Origin: a bacterium
Lineage (GTDB): Bacteria; Planctomycetota; Planctomycetia; Pirellulales; UBA1268
Direction: 5' to 3'
Assembly (NCBI GenBank): GCA_029978085.1
Contig: JAPOJV010000010.1
Span: 1-45,092, forward strand
DNA length: 45,092 bases
A model generated the notes under the pieces. It did not search any database. It was not told the origin of the DNA and saw only the letters and a list, made by a program, of their open reading frames with translations. Below are positions 15,771 through 24,579 of this stretch, piece by piece (the stretch's first letter is position 1; every line of letters starts with the position of its first letter). The translations under genes were made by a program, and so were the position numbers.

Positions 15771-16988
15771 ATGCCGCCGATGCCCCACCGTTTCTCCACG
15801 ATCGACGCCGCCGTGGCCGCCATTGCCCGCGGCGAGGTCGTGATTGTGGTCGATGCCGAAGACCGGGAGAACGAGGGAGACTTCGTGTGCGCGGCCGACA
15901 CGTGCACGACCGAGATCGTGAACTTCATGATCTGCCACGGCCGTGGACAGGTCTGCATGCCGATCCTGCCCGACGTGGCCCGCCGGCTCGACCTGCCGAT
16001 GATGGTGGAGGCGAATTCCACGCCCCTTGGCACCGCCTTCACCGTGCCCGTCGATCATAAGACCGCCCGCACCGGTATCACCGCCGGCGAGCGGGCCACC
16101 GCGATCGCGGCGATCCTCGATCCGGTAAGCCGGCCGACCGACTTCGTCCGCCCCGGCCATCTCTTCCCGCTCGTCGCGAAGGAAGGGGGCGTGCTCCGCC
16201 GCGCGGGTCATACGGAGGCCGCCGTCGACCTGGCCCGCATGGCCAACCTCGCCCCGGCCGGCGTGCTCTGCGAGATCCTCGACGCCGAGGGCAACCGGGC
16301 CAACCGCGAGCAGCTCTTCGCACTCGCCAGTGAACACAACCTCGAGATCATCACCATCGAGGAGCTGATCCGCCACCGTCGCACCCGTGAGAAGCTCGTC
16401 GAGCGGATCGCCGAGGCCGACCTGCCGACGAAGTGGGGCCGGTTCCGCGTGATGGCCTACGGCGTGAAGTTCGAGTCGCAGCAGCCGATCGTGCTCACCA
16501 TGGGCGACGTGGCGGCCGCGGCGGCGCCGCTCGTGCGACTGCACTCCTCCTGCTTCACCGGCGACCTGCTCGACAGCCTGCGGTGCGACTGCGGCGACCA
16601 GCTCCACATGGCCCTCGACATGATCGGCCGCGAGGGCTCTGGCGTGCTCGTCTACCTGCCGCAGGAAGGACGGGGCATCGGCCTCGTGGAAAAGATCCGG
16701 GCCTACCAGCTGCAGGATCAGGGTCTCGACACCGTCGAGGCGAATCTCGCGCTCGGCTACAAGGCCGACTCCCGTGACTACGGCATCGGCATCCAGCTGC
16801 TGAAGGATCTCGGGCTCTCCCGCGTGCGGCTGCTCACCAACAATCCAAAAAAGACCGACGCCTTCATCTACGGCGGCTTCGATCTCGAGGTGGTGGATCA
16901 GGTGCCGATCCTGCCGCCGGTGCACGAGTTCAACGAGAAGTATCTCGCCACGAAGCGCGAGAAGCTCGGCCACCGGTTTCCCGGGTGA
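15771..16988 (+). CDS. ribBA: Bifunctional 3,4-dihydroxy-2-butanone 4-phosphate synthase / GTP cyclohydrolase II
   Basis: A 405-residue fusion of the two entry enzymes of riboflavin synthesis. The DHBP synthase half (about 1-205) has AEDRENEGDF (29-38) and RRAGHTEAAVDLA. The GTP cyclohydrolase II half (about 215-400) has the zinc ligands Cys261, Cys272 and Cys274 in SCFTGDLLDSLRCDCGDQL, then LPQEGRGIGL, DSRDYGIG and LLTNNPKK. All key residues are present in both halves, so both activities are expected. No FMN riboswitch fits in the 82-bp upstream gap. A second Met at 15780 is an alternative start. Confidence 0.95.
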   Translation: MPPMPHRFSTIDAAVAAIARGEVVIVVDAEDRENEGDFVCAADTCTTEIVNFMICHGRGQVCMPILPDVARRLDLPMMVEANSTPLGTAFTVPVDHKTARTGITAGERATAIAAILDPVSRPTDFVRPGHLFPLVAKEGGVLRRAGHTEAAVDLARMANLAPAGVLCEILDAEGNRANREQLFALASEHNLEIITIEELIRHRRTREKLVERIAEADLPTKWGRFRVMAYGVKFESQQPIVLTMGDVAAAAAPLVRLHSSCFTGDLLDSLRCDCGDQLHMALDMIGREGSGVLVYLPQEGRGIGLVEKIRAYQLQDQGLDTVEANLALGYKADSRDYGIGIQLLKDLGLSRVRLLTNNPKKTDAFIYGGFDLEVVDQVPILPPVHEFNEKYLATKREKLGHRFPG

Positions 16989-16998
16989 TCCGCCGCGG

Positions 16999-17028
16999 TT
17001 GACCCGCCTGCGCCGCGGCCCGTAGCAT
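16999..17028 (+). promoter_or_regulatory. Probable promoter of the peptide-type ABC importer operon
   Basis: TTGACC (16999-17004) and TAGCAT (17023-17028) are separated by 18 bp, followed by a clear ribosome-binding site GGAGG (17048-17052) nine bases before the ATG at 17062. This is the only intergenic gap of useful size upstream of the five transporter genes, so it likely drives all of them. Confidence 0.4.
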
Positions 17029-17061
17029 CGCGGTTTTCCGTACCGCCGGAGGCGAGATCGC

Positions 17062-19011
17062 ATGCACTCGAGCCACGACCGCGTCGTCACGTCGGTGTAT
17101 GCCGCCGCCCTGCTGGTCGTCATGGCGGGCTGCAGCCCTCCGGATGACGACCCGATCGCCGGGGCCACGGCCGAGCCCATCGCCACGGCCACCGCCGACG
17201 TCGTGCCCCCCGCCGCCCGCCAGGCCGAGGCCTTCGAGCCACCGCCGCTCGACCGCCTGGAGGCCAACACGAAGTGGATCGACCGGCCCGTCCGCGACGG
17301 CCTCACGCTCCTGCGAGCGGCCCAGGAGCAGGAGCCAGTGCTCGCCACCACGGCCGAGGCGCTCGAGTTGAAGAACGACTCGGCCGAGGCGAACGCGAAG
17401 ATCCTCTCGGCGCTCGGCCGCCTGCCCGACGGGGACGCCGCCGATCTCACCGCGCGGATCGACCGGCACGTGGCCGGTGACCTCGGCAGCACGAATCCGA
17501 TCATGATCAGCACGACGGCGGAGTTCGACATTCTCGGACTCACCGGCTTCGGACTCTTCTCCTTTGGCCGCGACCTCGAGCCCTTCGCGTCGGCCGAGAC
17601 GGTGACGAGCTGGAAGACGAGCGCCGACGGCCTGCTCGACAAGGTGGTGCTCCGCGACGACCTCGTGTGGAGCGACGGCACGCCGATCACGGCGCACGAC
17701 GTGGCCTTCAGCTACACCGTGATCATGGACCCACGGGTGCCCGTGCCCGCCGTCCGGAGCGGCACCGACCAGATGCGAGCCGTGCATGCCTACGACGATC
17801 GCACGCTCGTCTTCTTCCACCGCGAGCCGCTCGCGACGAACGTCTGGAACATCAACTTCCCGGTGCTGCCCCGGCACGTCTATGAGAAGACCTGGGAAGA
17901 CGACCCGTCGCTCAAGGACAGCCCCGCGCACGTGAAGCTCGAGGCCGAGCCCGTGGTGGGCGGACCCTACGAGATCGTCGAGCGGACCCGCGGCCAGCAG
18001 ATCGTGCTCCGGCGGCGGAAGAGCTGGTCGCACGTGAAGGGCAAGCAGGTTCGCGACGAGCCTTATTTCGCAGAGATCCGCTTCCGGATCATCGAGGATC
18101 CCAACACGTCGCTGCTGGCGCTCAAGTCGGGTGAGATCGACGAGATGATGCTCCAGCCCGAACAGTGGACGACCCAGACCACCGACGCGGAGTTCTACGC
18201 CCGCAACACCAAGGCGACGGCTCCGGAGTGGGTGAGCTTCCACTTCGGCTGGAACATCGGCACGCCCTTCTTCGCCGATCGCCGCGTCCGCCGGGCCATG
18301 ACCTATGCCTTCGACCACGACCGGATGCTCGACAAGCTCTGCTACGGCCTCTATGTGCCGTGCGCCGGCCCGTTCGCCGCCGACTCCTGGATGGCGGCGG
18401 GGCTGAAGCTCGAACCCTCCAAGCAGGACCTCGACAAGGCCGAGGCCCTGCTCGACGAGGCCGGCTGGATCGACCGCGACAACGACGGCATCCGCGACAA
18501 GGAGATCGACGGAAAGCTCGTGCCGTTCGAGTTCTCGATGCTCGTCAATCAGCAGCCGCACCGGATCAAGATCGCCACGCTCTTGAAGGAGAACCTCGAT
18601 CAGATCGGCATCCGCATGAACGTGCGGCCGCTCGAGGCCACCGTGCTCCAGCAGCTCACGCAGGAGAAGAAGTTCCAGGCCTACTTCGGCGGCTGGGGGT
18701 CGGGCACCGATCCCGACAGCTCGGAGAACATCTGGGCGACCGGCGCGGGGCGGAATTTCGTGGGCTACTCCAATCCCGAAGTCGACCGGCTCTACGTGGA
18801 GGGCCGCCGTGAGTTCGACAAGGCGAAGCGGGCCGAGAAGTATGGCCGCATCCAGCAGATCCTCTCCGAAGACCAGCCCTACACCTGGCTCTACTGGCGG
18901 AACAGTTTCTACGGCTTCTCCCGCGATCTCCGCGGCTACGTCTTCAGCCCCCGCGGCCCCTACCACTACTCGCCGGGCTTCGGCAGCATCTGGAAGCCGC
19001 GGGCGGAGTGA
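17062..19011 (+). CDS. ABC transporter substrate-binding lipoprotein, SBP_bac_5 family
   Basis: A 649-residue extracytoplasmic solute receptor. The N-terminus ends in a lipobox (VMAGC, Cys24), so it should be lipid-anchored. A Pro/Ala-rich stretch (about 25-75) and a short helical region precede the family 5 domain (about 150-645): WSDGTPITAHDVAFSY, VVGGPYEIVERT, VRRAMTYAFDHDRML and the late aromatic YTWLYWRNSFYGFS. Family members bind peptides, nickel or sugars; the ligand is not predictable here. It heads an operon with two permeases and two ATPases. The region before the binding domain is longer than in classic DppA/OppA. Confidence 0.9.
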   Translation: MHSSHDRVVTSVYAAALLVVMAGCSPPDDDPIAGATAEPIATATADVVPPAARQAEAFEPPPLDRLEANTKWIDRPVRDGLTLLRAAQEQEPVLATTAEALELKNDSAEANAKILSALGRLPDGDAADLTARIDRHVAGDLGSTNPIMISTTAEFDILGLTGFGLFSFGRDLEPFASAETVTSWKTSADGLLDKVVLRDDLVWSDGTPITAHDVAFSYTVIMDPRVPVPAVRSGTDQMRAVHAYDDRTLVFFHREPLATNVWNINFPVLPRHVYEKTWEDDPSLKDSPAHVKLEAEPVVGGPYEIVERTRGQQIVLRRRKSWSHVKGKQVRDEPYFAEIRFRIIEDPNTSLLALKSGEIDEMMLQPEQWTTQTTDAEFYARNTKATAPEWVSFHFGWNIGTPFFADRRVRRAMTYAFDHDRMLDKLCYGLYVPCAGPFAADSWMAAGLKLEPSKQDLDKAEALLDEAGWIDRDNDGIRDKEIDGKLVPFEFSMLVNQQPHRIKIATLLKENLDQIGIRMNVRPLEATVLQQLTQEKKFQAYFGGWGSGTDPDSSENIWATGAGRNFVGYSNPEVDRLYVEGRREFDKAKRAEKYGRIQQILSEDQPYTWLYWRNSFYGFSRDLRGYVFSPRGPYHYSPGFGSIWKPRAE

Positions 19012-19012
19012 C

Positions 19013-19999
19013 ATGGCCACGTTCCTGCTCCGCCGCCTCCTGCTCGGCATCCTCACGCTGCTGGTGATCACCTGCTTCGTGTATGGCCTCGCCCGGGCGA
19101 TGCCGGGCACGCCGCTGACGGCCCAGATGGGCGAGGATCCCAGCCGCAAGCTCAACCCCGAGGACCAGGAGCGGCTGCGGCGGATCTACGGCCTCGACAA
19201 GCCCTGGTACACCGGCTACGCCCAGTGGCTCGGCAACGTGGCCCGCGGCGACCTCGGCCGCTCGATCACCCGCAAGCAGCCGGTCACGACGCTGATCGCC
19301 GAGCGGATCGGGCCCACGTTCCTGATCTCCGGCACGGCGCTTCTGCTCATCTGGCTGATGGCGATCCCGCTGGGACTCTACGCCTCGGCCCGCAGCGGCA
19401 CCGCCGACGAACGGGCGACGAGCCTGCTGCTCTATGTGCTCTATTCGTTCCCCACGTTCGTGGCTGCGCTCTTCCTGCAGATCGTGTTTTCCGTGTGGCT
19501 GCGGGGCACCCCCTGGGAGCTGCCGCTCTTCGGCATGACCGACCTGCCCCCGACCGCCCCCTGGCTCGCCCGCGCGGCCGACGTGGCCCACCATGCGATC
19601 CTGCCCGTCGTCTGCCAGACCTACGTCAGCCTCGCCTACGACAGCCGGTTCATCCGGGCGAACATGGCGGAGGTGCTGCGGCAGGACTACATCCGCACCG
19701 CGCGGGCCAAGGGCGCCGGCCCCTGGCGGGTGCTCTTCCGCCATGCCTTCCGCAACACGCTCATTCCGCTGGCCACGCTCATCGGCCTCTCGCTGCCGGG
19801 CCTCATCGGCGGCTCCGTGATCATCGAGCAGATCTTCACCTGGCCCGGCATGGGGCGACTGTTCTTCGAGAGCATCCGCGAGCGCGACTATCCGACGATC
19901 ATGGGCCTCACGCTCATGTTCAGCGTGCTCACGCTCCTCGGGCAGCTGCTCGCCGACCTGCTCTATTGCCTTGTCGATCCCCGCGTGAGCGTCGAGTGA
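19013..19999 (+). CDS. DppB/OppB-like ABC transporter permease
   Basis: A 328-residue inner-membrane permease with an N-terminal helix (LLRRLLLGILTLLVITCFVY), a conserved GLDKPWYTGYAQWLGN periplasmic segment typical of DppB/OppB, and about six membrane helices. The EAA loop for ATPase contact is EVLRQDYIRTARAKGAGPW. The ATG at 19013 follows the substrate-binding gene's stop by one base, and the next gene starts inside this gene's TGA (ATGA, 19999). Translational coupling is therefore likely. It should pair with the DppC-like protein to form the channel. Confidence 0.92.
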   Translation: MATFLLRRLLLGILTLLVITCFVYGLARAMPGTPLTAQMGEDPSRKLNPEDQERLRRIYGLDKPWYTGYAQWLGNVARGDLGRSITRKQPVTTLIAERIGPTFLISGTALLLIWLMAIPLGLYASARSGTADERATSLLLYVLYSFPTFVAALFLQIVFSVWLRGTPWELPLFGMTDLPPTAPWLARAADVAHHAILPVVCQTYVSLAYDSRFIRANMAEVLRQDYIRTARAKGAGPWRVLFRHAFRNTLIPLATLIGLSLPGLIGGSVIIEQIFTWPGMGRLFFESIRERDYPTIMGLTLMFSVLTLLGQLLADLLYCLVDPRVSVE

Positions 20000-21063
20000 T
20001 GGCCACTTCCGGCGGATTTTGGGCGGAGGCCTGGCGGCGCTACCGGCGGCGGCCGCTGGCGATGGCCGCGCTCGCCTTCGTGGGGCTGCTCGTACTCGTG
20101 GCGGCACTGGCGCCGGCGATCGCTGGCACGAAGCCCGTGCTCTGCCGCTACAAGGGACGGCTCTACGCCCCCTGTCTCGGCTACTTCAATCGCCAGTGGG
20201 AGCCGGCCATCTTCACGAAGGACCGCTTCCGCGGCACCTATCCGCAGAACCTGAAGGACAAGGACCCGGAGAGCTGGGCGATCTGGCCGCTCGTGTTTCA
20301 GGATCCCTTTCGCACCGTCCGCGAGAACGAGTGGCCGGGCCGCCCGGAGAACCCGGCAAAGGACGAGGGGCGGCCGAGCCGGACCAATCTGTTCGGCACC
20401 GATCAGGCGGGCGTGGATGTCTTCGCCAAGATGGTGCACGGCACCACCGTGGCCCTGCTCGTGGGCTTCGTGTCGATGGGGATCGCGGGCACGATCGGCA
20501 TCCTCGTGGGCGCGATCGGCGGCTACTTCGGCGGCTGGGTCGACACGCTCACCAGCCGCGTCACCGAGATCGTGATGTGCATTCCCACGCTCGTGCTGAT
20601 CCTGGCGATCATCGCGATCCTGGAGAAGCCCACGATCTGGCACACGATGGCGATCATCGGCGCCACCGGCTGGACGGGCATCGCCCGGCTCACCCGTGGC
20701 GAGTTCCTCCGGCTCAAGAACGCCGAGTTCGTGATGGCCGCGCGGGCCGCCGGCGCCGGCCCGCTGCGGATCATGCTGCGTCACATCCTGCCCAACGCCC
20801 TGGCCCCGATCCTCGTGCCGATCACGTTCGGCATCGCCTCGGCGATCCTCGTGGAGAGCTCGCTCTCGTTCCTCGGTTTTGGGCCGCCGCCGCCGTCAGC
20901 CAGCTGGGGCTCCGTGCTCAACGACGCCCGCAGCAATCTCTCGATGTGGTGGCTGGTGTTCTTCCCCGGCGTCGCGATCTTCCTCACCGTACTCGCCTAC
21001 AACCTCATCGGCGAAGGCCTCCAGGAAGCCACCGATCCCCGACTCCGGGAGGCCCGCAAGTGA
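19999..21063 (+). CDS. DppC/OppC-like ABC transporter permease
   Basis: A 354-residue permease. After one N-terminal helix (about 20-40) comes a long periplasmic insert of roughly 90 residues, from KPVLCRYKGRLYAP to the NLFGTDQAGVDVF motif that precedes the core in OppC proteins. Five membrane helices and the EAA loop EFVMAARAAGAGPLRIM follow, then SWGSVLNDARSN and a final TDPRLRE tail. The insert resembles that of large OppC-type permeases of Gram-negative bacteria. Separated from the ATPase genes by 208 bp that contain a structured repeat (21095-21240). Confidence 0.92.
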   Translation: MATSGGFWAEAWRRYRRRPLAMAALAFVGLLVLVAALAPAIAGTKPVLCRYKGRLYAPCLGYFNRQWEPAIFTKDRFRGTYPQNLKDKDPESWAIWPLVFQDPFRTVRENEWPGRPENPAKDEGRPSRTNLFGTDQAGVDVFAKMVHGTTVALLVGFVSMGIAGTIGILVGAIGGYFGGWVDTLTSRVTEIVMCIPTLVLILAIIAILEKPTIWHTMAIIGATGWTGIARLTRGEFLRLKNAEFVMAARAAGAGPLRIMLRHILPNALAPILVPITFGIASAILVESSLSFLGFGPPPPSASWGSVLNDARSNLSMWWLVFFPGVAIFLTVLAYNLIGEGLQEATDPRLREARK

Positions 21064-21094
21064 TGTGGCTCGAAGATCGTCAGCGCGGTCCGTG

Positions 21095-21240
21095 GTGGGT
21101 CGGGGTTGCCCACGCCCCGGGAGCCGGACGCTCGCTACGGGCATCCATGCCCTTTGCTCGCTCGAATGCCGCCTTCGCTTCGGCATCCTGCCTGCGCTCG
21201 GCGGCATACGCCGGCTCTCGGGGCATGGGCAACCCCTCAC
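21095..21240. repeat. Structured repeat element, copy 1 (about 146 bp imperfect palindrome)
   Basis: About 85% identical by hand alignment to 31665-31809. The ends are near-perfect inverted repeats (21102-21127 with 21211-21236, 26 bp, two mismatches), so the element can fold into one long stem. Inside lie hairpins GGGCAT-CC-ATGCCC (21139-21152), ATGCCG/CGGCAT (21166-21186) and CGGCG/CGCCG (21199-21213). Several differences from copy 2 are paired and preserve base pairing, evidence that structure is maintained. It sits inside the transporter operon between permease and ATPase genes. Reverse-strand frames through both copies encode similar peptides (MPxEPAYAAERxQD), but I regard these as shadows of the structure. 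Confidence 0.75.
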
Positions 21241-21271
21241 GCGTTTTGCGCGGCAACAACGTGAGTGCCGA

Positions 21272-22311
<1,040 letters not shown>

Positions 22312-22315
<4 letters not shown>

Positions 22316-23406
22316 GCAATCAGCCGATCCTCGTCGTCGAACACCTCGAGACGCACTTCCCGATCCGGCGCGGCCTCATGCGCCGTCCGGTGGGCGCGGT
22401 GCGGGCCGTCGATGGCGTGAGCTTCACGGTGGCCAAGGGCCGCACGCTCGGCATCGTCGGCGAGAGCGGCTGCGGCAAGACCACCGTGGGCCGCAGCATC
22501 CTCCGGCTCGTCGAGCCGACCGGCGGCCGCATCGTGTTCGCCGGCCACGACGTGCGGCAGACCCACGGCGCGGCCCTCCGCGGCCTCCGCCGCCGGATGC
22601 AGATCGTGTTTCAGGATCCCTACGGCTCGCTCAATCCGCGGATGACGGTGCGGGCGATCCTCGAAGAAGGACTCGTGATCCACCGGCTCGGCGACGCGGC
22701 CGCACGGCTCGCCCGCATGCGGCAGGCGCTCGAGCACACGGGCATGGCGGCCGCCGCGCTCGACAGGTATCCGCACGAGTTCTCCGGCGGCCAGCGGCAG
22801 CGGATCGCGATCGCCCGGGCGCTCGTGCTCGAGCCGGAAGTGATCGTGCTCGACGAGCCGATCTCGGCGCTCGACGTGTCGATCCAGGCGCAGGTGCTCA
22901 ACCTGCTCGTGTAGCTTCGCGACCGGCTTGGGCTCACCTACCTCTTCATCTCGCACGATCTCTCGGCGGTGGAGCACGTGGCCGACGACGTGGCCGTGAT
23001 GTACCTCGGGCGGATCGTCGAGCAGGCTCCCGCCGGCCGGCTCTGTGCGGCGCCGTTGCACCCCTACACCCTCGCCCTCTTCTCAGCCGTGCCGGCCGTC
23101 GATCCGCGCCGCAGACGGAAGCGGATCGTGCTCCCGGGCGACGTGCCGAGCCCGGCGAATCCCCCGGCAGGCTGCCGGTTTCATCCCCGGTGTCCGCTGG
23201 CCGAACGGGTCTGCCGCGAGGTCGATCCGCCCCCAACCCGGGTCGATGGCCACCTCGTGCACTGCCACGTGGCCGCCCGCGAACTCGAGCGGGCCGGCGG
23301 CGACGCCCGTGCCGCAGGCTCCCGTATGGCCGAGGCCCTCGCCTCAGCCCCCGACATATACTCCAAGGACGTCACCCAGTCCGTTGCTCGAGCCCCCGCG
23401 CCGTGA
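22312..23406 (+). pseudogene. DppF/OppF-like ABC transporter ATPase interrupted by an in-frame TAG
   Basis: Two consecutive frames in the same phase make one DppF/OppF protein of 364 codons with a TAG at codon 201 (22912-22914). Before it are Walker [11 protein letters not shown]-loop QDPYGSLNP, signature FSGGQRQRI and Walker [12 protein letters not shown]. Directly after it, with nothing missing, come [20 protein letters not shown] (H-loop), the HPYTLALF segment and [15 protein letters not shown]. Homologues have Glu or Gln at this spot (LLxELRxxL), each one base from TAG. Termination there would remove the H-switch and inactivate the ATPase. A recent nonsense mutation, a sequence error or readthrough are all possible; flanking codons show no decay. 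Confidence 0.85.
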
Positions 23407-23411
23407 CCCCA

Positions 23412-24182
23412 ATGCTTCTTCGTGCCAGGCTGCTTTCACGCTGCATGATGCTCGTCACCGGGCTCGTGGTCGCGGTCAACGCCGTGGCCGGCGTCGCCGC
23501 GGAAAAGCCTCGCGCCTCCGCCGGCGCTGCGGCGCAGACCACGCCGGTGCCCGTCGTGCCGCGAAAGACCCGCGAAGAACTCATTCGCGAATGGGACATC
23601 AACTCCGACGGCAAGATCGAAATCGGCGAGGCCGAGGTGGCCGCCTCGCGGATGCGGCTGGAACGGGCCACCATGCGGCTCAACAGCGGGTTCGATCCCG
23701 TGACCGGTCGGCCGCGGGGCGAGCCGGAGCCCGTGGAGGAGCCCGTCGAGGACGAGGAGCCGGACGCTGATCTGGCCGCCGAACTCGATGCGGCGACGCA
23801 AGAGGCGCGGCCCAAGCCCACGCCACGGACGACGACGTCGGGTACGCAGCCTCCCACGAGCAGCGCGGCGCGGTTTCCGACACAGCGGCCGCTCCCCGTC
23901 ACTGGCGGCGTGCGGGCCGGCGCGCAGGCCGCGCGGCCCGGCTACGGTGCGGCGCCAGCGCCCAGCCTCAATGCGGGCCGGCCACTGACCACCACACTGC
24001 CGTCGGCCACGCCGCGGCCACTCAACGCCGCGGCCAGCGCCCAACAGGCCGTCGGCGGGCCGCGTGGCCCCGGGCCGGCGGGCCCGGGCACCGGTGCGTC
24101 GACCCAGCGGCCACGAGGCGGGCTCTTGCCTCGTCCGCCACTTCAGCCGCCGCGATCCCGTGACCTCTACGATCCGTATTGA
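23412..24182 (+). CDS. Secreted EF-hand protein with Pro-rich tail
   Basis: A 256-residue exported protein. Residues 1-30 form a signal peptide (hydrophobic MMLVTGLVVAVNAVAG, cleavage near AA-EK). A single canonical EF-hand loop follows at residues 62-73 (DINSDGKIEIGE), with Asp, Asn, Asp, Gly, Ile and Glu at the expected positions 1, 3, 5, 6, 8 and 12, so calcium binding is likely. From about 100 onward the chain is low-complexity, rich in Pro, Ala, Thr, Arg and Gly, and probably disordered. It starts five bases after the interrupted ATPase gene and may be co-transcribed with the importer. A GTG at 23403 is an alternative start. Confidence 0.65.
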   Translation: MLLRARLLSRCMMLVTGLVVAVNAVAGVAAEKPRASAGAAAQTTPVPVVPRKTREELIREWDINSDGKIEIGEAEVAASRMRLERATMRLNSGFDPVTGRPRGEPEPVEEPVEDEEPDADLAAELDAATQEARPKPTPRTTTSGTQPPTSSAARFPTQRPLPVTGGVRAGAQAARPGYGAAPAPSLNAGRPLTTTLPSATPRPLNAAASAQQAVGGPRGPGPAGPGTGASTQRPRGGLLPRPPLQPPRSRDLYDPY

Positions 24183-24521
24183 ATGGCCGACGTGGAGGAC
24201 GTGATCACGACACCGGCAGGAGCCGTCGCCGAGAGCCTTCGGGCCGCCGGCCACCAGCCGCCGGTGCTGATCGTGGCCGACAACACCGCCATTGCGCGTC
24301 ACGCTCCTGACTGGGCACGGTCATTCGCGGCGCTCGGCTGGCAGCACCGCGTACGACTCAGCGACGGACCGGCCGATAACATCGAGGCCGACGCGATCGC
24401 CGCCGAGGCCCGCCATCTCGGCGCCCGCGCGATCGTCGCCGCCGGCGGCACGGCCACCCGGGCAGCCGCCCGCGCCGCCGCGGCCCGCACCGGAACACCA
24501 TGCCTCGTGCTCGGCGATTGA
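24183..24521 (+). CDS. Short Rossmann-like protein, unknown
   Basis: A 112-residue protein whose ATG directly follows the preceding stop. It shows an alternating strand-helix pattern: VLIVADNTAIARHAPDWARS, then ADAIAAEARHLGARAIVAAG and GTPCLVLGD. This resembles the NAD-binding half-domain of iron-type alcohol / glycerol-1-phosphate dehydrogenases (VADxxT ... ADxIVAxGGG), but only about 100 residues are present and no metal-binding half follows. It may be a truncated relative or an independent small protein. The assignment is weak. The position suggests co-transcription with the EF-hand gene. Confidence 0.45.
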   Translation: MADVEDVITTPAGAVAESLRAAGHQPPVLIVADNTAIARHAPDWARSFAALGWQHRVRLSDGPADNIEADAIAAEARHLGARAIVAAGGTATRAAARAAAARTGTPCLVLGD

Positions 24522-24546
24522 GCCGACCCCGCTGCACTTTTAGACT
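24518..24546 (+). promoter_or_regulatory. Probable promoter of the TPM-domain gene
   Basis: TTGAGC (24518-24523) and TAGACT (24541-24546) are 17 bp apart, with GGAG at 24571-24574 five bases before the ATG at 24580. The -35 box overlaps the stop of the preceding gene. Confidence 0.4.
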
Positions 24547-24579
24547 CCGGTTCGCATCTGTTCCCGATTTGGAGACATC

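Noticed and set aside
15688-15771. FMN riboswitch upstream of ribBA
   Set aside because: The gap is only 82 bp, and none of the conserved RFN core sequences are visible.
22912-22914. Pyrrolysine or other recoded amino acid at the TAG
   Set aside because: No catalytic role is expected at this loop, no downstream insertion structure is evident, and a one-base change from GAG or CAG is simpler; left open only as readthrough.
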